From Edaphochlamys debaryana (lineage: Eukaryota > Chlorophyta > Chlorophyceae > Chlamydomonadales), in assembly GCA_016858145.1 (NCBI GenBank), contig JAEHOE010000025.1, positions 558,001 to 622,000 on the forward strand: DNA of 64,000 nt. Direction: 5' to 3'. Both the position numbers and the translations under genes were made by a program. A model generated the notes under the pieces. It was not told where the DNA came from and ran no database searches. It was given only the letters and a program-made list of their open reading frames with translations. The stretch's first letter is position 1. Every line of letters begins with the position of its first letter. Of this stretch, positions 56,361 through 64,000 are shown in pieces.

Positions 56361-59300
56361 CTAGCGGCGCGGCTCCTGCTCCGCCTTGGGGCGCGGCACC
56401 ACGAGGCGCGCTGCCAGGTCGCGGGGGAGCATGAGCGCGGTCGTGGGGTCCGTGGTGACCTGTGGGACGAGTGGGAAGGGCGTGCCCCCAGAGGGTAGCG
56501 CGCGTGACTCTGGGGACTTGCGCCGTACGTAATGGTAAGTGGCATTTTTACGCGCCTGAGAGCTGCTAGAGGGCTCCCCATGGCGATGATAGGCGTATTA
56601 CAGGCATGGCAAGTGACCCAACCTATTGGCTCACCTGCCCAGCGGGCGCCACCGCCGCGGTGCGTGCGAGCGCTGTCATCTGCAGTAAGGGCCAGGGATA
56701 CGTGCAGGGCATGCTAAGAGGTCCCGAGCCGGTAGGCTGAAGGCGGTCGCAGAGTCCTTGAGCACATGATGCTAGTGCCTACAAAGTTTAGCTTGTTCAC
56801 CCCGCTCACCGCTGGCCCCCTGTACTCCATGTGCCCCGACAGCCCGGCGGCTCCGGCAGTAGCCAGGCTGCCACCGAGCTCGCCCCACACGAACGTGCCG
56901 GCCGCCCGCAGCCCGCGCCACCGGACCTCCGGGGCGGCATCGCGGTCCGCCCCAGCGGCAGGGTGCGACGAGGCGTCATGGCCCGGTGTGCCCGGCAGGG
57001 GCGTCGCGGCCGGCAGCAGGAGGACCTCCTCCGCCAGGGGGTGCTCGAGGAGCTCGGGGGGCCTATGTGGCGGAGGTCAAGGCAGGGTACGGGAGAGGGC
57101 TCATTGAGGGTGACGAACAATTGTGTCAAGTGCGACCAGCAGAACGTGCTGCCCTCCTCTACGCTCAGCCCCCCCCACGGCCCGAAGCCTCATAGCCCAC
57201 CCCGGTGCACTCACCAATCCAGGGAGGGCAGCCGCTCGATGACCTCAAGCAGCCACCGGGCCGCCACGCACGGGGGAGCGGCAATGGCCGCCGTCATCAC
57301 GCCCACGTGACCACCAGCGGCGGGGCCGGCCCGGAGCCTCATCTTGGCGAGGGCCCTTCGGCGGTCGCTTGGCTCCCTCGCGCCACTGCCTGCGACTGTC
57401 GACTGCTCGCGGCCGCACAGGGCCCGGCCCAAGGATCCGGACCATTTCGTCTGCTGTGCGTCCCGCGCGTCGTTGTCCCCAGCAGCTGACGTGTCAGACT
57501 CCGCTGCCGCCGTGGCAGCTGAGGCCGGCGCAGCGCCCGCGGCACCGAGGCCCTGCTCGACTGAGTCAGACCGGGGAGGCAGGTGTCCGGCCCCACCGGC
57601 AGGACCTGCCAGCCCAGCTGCGCCCTCGAATACGTAAATGCCGCCACGCCGACATGACCGCCCTCCGTGGAAGCCCCCATGGAACGTCGACACCGTCGTC
57701 TCCAGCAAAGACTCTGCCTCTGCGGCCTCCGCGTCTGCCGCCTGTGCCGCCTCCGCCTCCGCCGCCCGCAGTCCCTCCACCAGCGCCTCGTGCAGCAGCC
57801 CCAGCGCCCGGCGGGCCGCGGGCTCGTTCCAGGCCAGGAGCGTGGCCGCACCCACCACGCTCAGCCGGGCCAGGCAGCCGGGGCCCGTCACGGGCGCCTC
57901 CAGCACACCAGCCAGGGGGCGCACCGGCACCGCCTTGCGAAGGAGCGGGGCGATGTGCACGTGGGCCGCCGTCTCCAGCTGCTGACGGTGGCTGAGGCCC
58001 AGGCGGGAGCGGGTCCGCAGCAGGCCAGCGCTGCCGCACGTGTCCATGTGATGGAAGGACGGGAGCGAGGCCGGGCGGGTGACGAGGGGCAGACAGGCTG
58101 GCGAGAGGGGTGACGAGGGGTGGGAGCCGGTAGACAGCTCCAGGTGCATGGTCCCCTGTTGCACTCCCAGCGGCTGCACATGAGAGTCCGAAGCCGGGCG
58201 GCTGAGCTGCAGAGCCAAGCGACCGAGAAGGGGGGAGCCAATGACCTGTGAGGGAGGTGGGAAAGGGGAAAGCGTGTTGGATTTCGTGGTCTGTACCAGC
58301 TTGTGCCTAATACTGGGCCAGGGACATCCATCTGCCCACCTGGAACACGTGCGCCGCCTCCTCGTAGTCGCCCAGCCGCCAACCCCCCATCCACAGCACA
58401 ACCGCCGAGCCGCCGGCTGCACGGCCAAGCGTGGCGGTGGTTGCGTCGGCCCCGCCACCACCATCGAGTGCCGCCTGTGTCTCGGGGCAGACCAGCACAG
58501 CCCCGCCCTGCACAGAGTCGCTCACGGCCCGGGCGAGCCGCTGCACAGCACCGCCGTAGCCTGCGCGAAAGGGGTTACACTGCATGAGAAGCCGGCAGCC
58601 ATAAACACAACGCACCAATTGCTCTCTTACGCAACCCCACTTACACATGCGGCCGCTGGCCACGTTCACGGTGACATCCGCCGGCAGCGCCAGGCCCGAG
58701 GCGACGCCCATCCGCACCCTCAAGCCGCGAAAGACAAGGACAGGACGTACGGCGCCAAGCGAGGATGGGTCTGCACCCTCCGTGCAGGCCCCGCCGCTGT
58801 TCATCACGGCGCCTCCCGTGCTTGTGCGAGCGCTCCTGTCCCGAGCAGCGACGAGCGATTGGCCTGCCGCTGGCGTCCGGGCCAGTACCCATTGCTGACG
58901 TAAGAGCTCTCCCAGGTTGACGATTGGAGGCGTCACAGCGGCAGCCTTCCCGGAACCATGGCCACCTTGGTCGGGGGCAGCACCCCGGCTGGCGCCGCCC
59001 CGGCGTGGCTCACGGCTGGCAAGGGCGAGCTGGGCCGCACGGCGAGCTAGGGAGCCGACACTGCCGGCAATGTTGAGTGCCCGGCCTCTTGGCAGGCTGG
59101 CTGCCTTGCCGATCTTGCTCTGGCCGCCGCCTGGGATGGGCTGCGCCCTCGCCTTCCGAGGCGAGGGCGGCATGGCATGGGAGGACAGCTGCGACGGCTC
59201 TTGAAGAGGCGGTGGTGGCGAAGGTGGCCGTTGTGGGGGCTCTTGTTGTGAGCCTGAGGACGTCAGCGTGCGCCGGACCATGGCTGCCACGCGTGCCCGA

Positions 59301-62300
59301 ATCTCAAACGATAGGGCCTGCTCCTGCTTCCTCAGCGGCGATGGGCCACAGGCATCGCTGGACTCATGGCCATAACTGGGCGTCGCATTAACGGATATGG
59401 GAGCGGCTGGGGTGGAGGCGCTGCTGCGCTCAACGTACGGCAGCGTTGTGGGCCCTTGCCCGTCTTGGACCCGGTGCTGAGCCAGGCTGGCCACTGTGAG
59501 GCCACCGTCCAGGCTTCCACGCGAGGGGTCGCCTGACGCTTGCCCCGACAATGAAGCTCCTGGCGCGCGCAGCCGTGACGAGATGTGTAGCCTGGACGTG
59601 CCAGACTGGAGTTGGCCCAGCCGGCCTCCTCGGCCGCTATGGCTCAGGTCATTGCAGCCAGCGAAAACGCTCACACTGCTGTAGGAGGGGAGGTTGCCAG
59701 CATCGGATGTTGCACGGAGCGGGCCAGAATCCACGAGTAGGTCTGGAAGCATGGGCGTGCTCGTGGACAGCATCGGGCTGCGACCCAGCAGCACGCCTTG
59801 CATTGTCGTCTGCTGTGCAGCAGGCTGGGGCTGCTGCAGCTTCTGCCGGCTTCCTGGGACCAGTTCATCAACGGCGAGGTCGTCCGCGGTGCAGGGAAAG
59901 CCCCCTTGGGACAGGGTGGTGGTCCTCGTGTGCGCTGAGTTTGCGAACACCTCGGGGAGTGACGGAGTTCCGTGGAGGAGTGTCGGTCGAACCGGGCATA
60001 AAGCCGCCGAGTAGGAGCTGGAAAGAAGGGAGCCCGTGCGACGAGCCGCGGGGCAGGTGCCCTCGGCATAGGCGGGTGACGCCTCGGGCATGCGGGACGT
60101 TGTGTCCCAGGGGAAACGCCCTTGATCCACAGAAGCCCGCACGCCGGGTCTGGTTGCGGGCCGAACAAAGAAGCCCGTGCCAGAGTCACGGGTGGATGAA
60201 GGCCCCACACACCGCTGCTGCCCCCCATTGGTTGCCGTGATCACATGAGTGCCTTTGTGTGGACGACATAACCTGGGTGTGCAATGAGGGTGGCAGCTGT
60301 TAGGTGCGTAAAAAGCAAAGCGTACAAAGCGTTTAGAGAACTCTGGGCAACAAGACAGACATCTTCTGGCATACATGCTGGATGGCTCGACGGCCCCGCA
60401 CCTGGATGTCATCCACACCTCCGTCACAGGGGTGGCCCACGGGTCCAGCCAGCGGGGCTCCACGTCCCGGTCGAGCCCAGTGAGAGAGGTGGCGGTGCTG
60501 AAGTGGTCGCTGTCACCGGCGGTGTCTGTCCCGCTGGCTGAGCCTTGTGGTGGCGGTTGTAGTGCTAGGAGCTCTTGGGGCCAGGCAGCCTCGAGCAGAC
60601 CCTGAGCATGGGGCAGTGCGAGAATGTAGGTTTTCACGGCAGCCTGACACCGCTAAACGTGCAACACGCCTTGGCATCCACTGTACGGTCCACAACGTCG
60701 ACACATCAAGCCCTGCCTGCCCCTGCTCACCTGCTGCGCCGCCAGGCAGAACGCCACCGCGTCGACCGGGGAGCCAAATGCCAGGATGAAAGAATCGCCC
60801 TGTTGTGGGTCAAGGGCAGGCATATAGTCAGCCATGCACTTAGCAAGGCGAAGTGGCCACGCCCGCTCCCTCACTCCCTGCCCTTCTGCTCACCTCTGTG
60901 GCGCTCTCGTACCCCCGGTGCTCCAGCGCCGCCTCCCGCAGCACCCTCTGGTGCAGGCGCAGCGCCGCGTCCATGACGTCTGCGGCCAGGCCCTCCCACT
61001 CCCACAGCCGCGTCGAGTCCTCAATGTCCGTTACCACCAGGCTCAGCGGCCCGGGGCCAGGCGGGGCGGTACCTTGGCCACGGCTGGCCTTGGCAAGCCC
61101 CCGCCGCCACTTCATGGTCACAAAGGCGACGGCCCCTGCTAGTGCCGCCAAGGCAGCGGCGCACGGCAGTGCCACCGCCAGCGCCAGCTCCCACGTGGAG
61201 AGAGAATCGCCTTGACCCTTGGGCTGAGCTGCTCTTGCATCCGGTTGGACATTGCTGTCGATGTTGTTGATGGACCTGTCCGACCAATGGACGCAAGGAT
61301 TCAAGTCGAGCCCAGGCCAGTCCTCTGTCACAGATGGAAGGCAAGCATCCCCTCACCTGCGGTACTGCGCAAGGAACGCCTCCGGCCCCCCCTCCGCCGC
61401 CACGATGCCCAGCAGCGCCCGCTCCAGGGTGGGCAGCACGGCCGCCAGGGACTCAGGGGTGGCGGAGGGGCTGCCGGCGGCCACGCCCGCGGCAAGCATT
61501 GCCGCACTGTGGGGAAGGGTCAGGCAGGTTGCAGTGCGTTGGGCAGAGGGCGGGAAGGAGGGGGCTGCATGCACAAGGCCCACGTCATTCTGCCGTGCGC
61601 TCACGTCACATTGGTGGAGAGGCAGATTTTGATGTCGGGTGAGGAGTTCTCAGAAGCAGCCGTGAGCCGGTAGGCAGCAAGGAACCGGGTCACGTCCCCC
61701 TCGTCATAGCCGGCCTGCACCCAGTGCGGCAGGTGGGCGGGAGACAGGTCGTCCTCACGCATCGGCAGGAGCTCTGTGGAGGCAAGGGAGGGGCGGAGGG
61801 TGAGGTTCAGGGATGCCGCATGCACTGCATGTCTGCTTGGACGGGCGTGCCCCTGCCCTCCCCGCTCCGCGCCGTTCCCCTTGGCCGCCACCAGCCCGGC
61901 CCCCCCCCATTACCGTTGTTTGCCAGTAGCAGGTCCCTCCCCGACCCCGCCAGGCTGACGGACGCCAGCATGGACACCAGTTGGTAGGCGTAGAACTGCG
62001 GGAGGGGCGGGGGTCCCGGGAGGGGAGTGGGAGTGTTTTTGGCCTAGTGAGCCTGGCGGGGACGTTAGAGAAGCGCTGCGCTCGCTACTCGGTACTCGTG
62101 CTCGCGCGCAGCAGCCCTGCTCTCCACCGTGTTCGAAGGCTTTGCAAAGTTCGATGCAAAAGTTGACAAGTAGCTCGCAGCAGCTCGGGTCGGCTTCCAA
62201 TCGCAGTGCTCCCTGGCAGCGCTCTCATTGTCAGATCTCTATCTGGTTGCTTTCGCCTTCCAATTGGATGCGCAGAATGTGGTGGTGTAACGCAGGTCCG

Positions 62301-64000
62301 CGTCACCTCGCGGGCGTCACCTCTTGGCGGGCTCATCGGCGCAATCGGCGCATCCCCGTCATCGCCTTCCGAGCCGCCCCCTAGCCGGCCCCCGCGCCCA
62401 TGCCCGCGCACACTCTCCGAACCCCCAACCCCGCGCCCCCCCTCTTGCCTGGTACTGCAGGGGCGCGAGTCCGTTGATGAGCACAATGGTGGACGTGAAG
62501 GTGATGGGCCGGTTGACCAAGCGGACCACGCCCTCCTGCGGGGGTACACGGCGTGTGGCGGATGGCGCGGGGGTGAGTCGGGTGGGGGGTTGCAGCTGCA
62601 GCCCCGTCCCGCTCATGCCATCGCGCCGATGCCCTCACCCCTCCTCCGCTTCTCACCGCGTCCGGGGCTGTGTCGGTTGCGAGGGGGCACAGGCGCCGGT
62701 CGCACGGCTCCAGGCGCCCGCTGGCCCGGTTGAGCACTCGCGTGGAGCCGGGCATCAGCGCAAAGCCCGTGCGGCCGCGGTTCACACGTAATTCGGGAGA
62801 TCCGAGGTTTATCTCCTGCGGCCCGTGGGCATGCACGCAGCAATCATCACGACCACGCAGGAGGCAAGCCTGGCATTGGGTGGGTGCCCCTGCCCAATGG
62901 CCCCTGGCGGCAACCTGCGTGGCTAGGTGTGCCCTCTGCCCTGGTGACGAGGCCCTACCTTCACCCGCTGTGCGCTGTTCAGAGACAGGAAGCATCGGCC
63001 CCGGCTGAAACTGTCAGGTTGGCACACGGGTGCGTCTGAGGTGTTGGGGTGGACAGCCATGAGCCGTAGAAAGACCTGCGAGAGGCCAGGACATCAGGGA
63101 GGGGGTTGCAGGGCGAACTTCAAGCGCGCAACCGAGGCAGGCACAATCCTCTCATGAGCTCCTCGGGCAAGGCAGGCTGAGGTGTTCCATGTGCCCCAGT
63201 ACAGGTACGTACATCATTGCGCGTGGCATCACATGTGCACTGGTCCCGCCTAAAACCTCTGGCGCTAGCCCCTCAACTGGCCCGGCCCTTCCCCTTGCTC
63301 GAGCACCCCGTCCTCTCACCTTGATAGCCGCCCCTCCCGCCTCGGTGTTGACCAACGGCTGGGCAGTGACAGGGTCCCACAGCACCCCGTGAGAGGGGCC
63401 CGCGGTTTGCTGTAAGGGAAAGGCCAGCAGGCAAGATTCAATCACGCATGTTAGCGATGCCGTCCCCTTCCCTGACCAGCCCCCTCCTTCGCCCTCGTGC
63501 GCCCCACAACTAGGCCGGCTCGCCGTCACACAACTTGCCACGTAGCTTGTCAGGATCTGTCGCAGGAGGACGCTTTCACCCCGGCAACCTGCAAAGCGCA
63601 AATGAGGTGACACATTTAGTGGACGGGCCAGCACACTCGCCGCCGGCGGAGTTCATTGACCCAACAGGAGGCGCCCAGTCAACTTGACTGCGAGTAGCTG
63701 TGACGGGCAGTACCCACCCATCGGTATGAAGCAAGCCCCCGCCATTCCCTGGTAGCCATGGAAGCGCTCTGCTAGGTCCGCCGCCTGCTCCCTGCGCGGA
63801 GAGATGGTGGCAGAGGGGATAATTGGGGGAGCGCACAACCAGCGTACCGGTGATGGGTTACGGTAGTTACGGCATTACCGCGCAGGCTACGGGCTCCTCA
63901 GCAGGTCCTCCAGCAACACAGCGCACATCGAAGACCCCCTCCCCCTCCAACAACAACCCTCCCGGTAGCATTGCCTCGCTCACCACGTCTGTGGGGCAGT
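56361..64000 (-). CDS. Membrane class III adenylate/guanylate cyclase, receptor-like (5' end outside window)
   Basis: Eighteen exons seen: 64000-63984, 63791-63718, 63588-63530, 63409-63320, 63075-62965, 62815-62657, 62535-62449, 61995-61914, 61773-61605, 61506-61357, 61324-60894, 60799-60731, 60643-58645, 58560-58340, 58245-57215, 57062-56810, 56679-56635, 56459-56361 (about 1715 residues). The first ten exons read as an extracellular domain resembling periplasmic solute-binding proteins (QAADLAERFHGYQG, GVLWDPVTAQPLVNTEAGGA). A membrane segment follows (WELALAVALPCAAALAALAG), then the catalytic domain: LSLVVTDIEDSTRLWEWEG and GDSFILAFGSPVDAVAF carry metal-binding Asp residues, and FRGLRVRMGVASG follows after an insert of about 600 residues. 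A second, partial cyclase-like segment ends the protein (PPELLEHPLAEEVLLLP, MEYRGPAMTALARTA). It should make cAMP or cGMP; which one is not clear. The intron after 62449 has a GC donor (CAG|GCAAGA). The 61357/61324 junction is off by one base in my model. Confidence 0.88.

Overview
This 64 kb window is nuclear DNA of a green alga, most likely of the order Volvocales (Chlamydomonas/Volvox relatives). The evidence: very high GC; genes cut into many short GC-rich exons with GTGAG/GTGGG donors and C-rich tracts before AG; TGTAA polyadenylation signals behind several genes; and gene content that includes a gametolysin-type (peptidase M11) cell-wall protease with a Ser/Pro-rich tail and a membrane-bound class III nucleotidyl cyclase. 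The species cannot be fixed from the sequence. Nothing looks bacterial, organellar or viral. Gene models were built by joining open stretches at splice sites and checking that every junction keeps phase.

Layout, left to right. (1) 1-2460 (+): 3' end of a His/Pro/Gly-rich protein with a long 3' UTR. (2) 10908-5245 (-): a complete 15-exon secreted gametolysin-like metalloprotease; it converges on gene 1. (3) 12462-~13757 (+): a small gene with a mitochondrial-type presequence, 3' end uncertain. (4) 19688-15289 (-): F-box-like plus ankyrin-like repeat protein A, with a Lys/Ala/Pro-rich tail resembling histone H1. (5) 20516-20422 (-): tRNA-Tyr. (6) 21492-28245 (+): a 21-exon phosphoglucomutase/phosphomannomutase-family enzyme with a probable organelle transit peptide. 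(7) 29011-35730: a large inverted repeat with arms of about 3.1 kb. It holds two further F-box/ankyrin paralogues facing each other, B (+, frame-broken) and C (-, intact). tRNA-Tyr genes sit at the inner end of both arms, and tRNA-Ala and tRNA-Ile lie in the 476-bp spacer. (8) 36137-53802 (+): a 40-exon gene whose exons join in phase into a protein of about 2954 residues, with disordered N-terminal third, a leucine-rich-repeat block and a C-terminal IQ motif. (9) 64000-56361 (-): the 3' portion (18 exons) of a receptor-like adenylate/guanylate cyclase that runs off the right edge.

The genes do not form one pathway. The most notable region is 15-36 kb: three members of one F-box/ankyrin family beside three tRNA-Tyr genes, two of them in a palindrome. 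The inner part of the palindrome is almost identical between arms, while the repeat-domain coding parts differ in clustered patches, and one copy has lost its reading frame and TATA box. Other unusual points are: about seven GC-AG introns among roughly 107; a 42-bp intronic minisatellite open in all six frames; a 60-nt element shared by introns of two unrelated genes; and a cyclase catalytic domain split by a low-complexity insert of about 600 residues.
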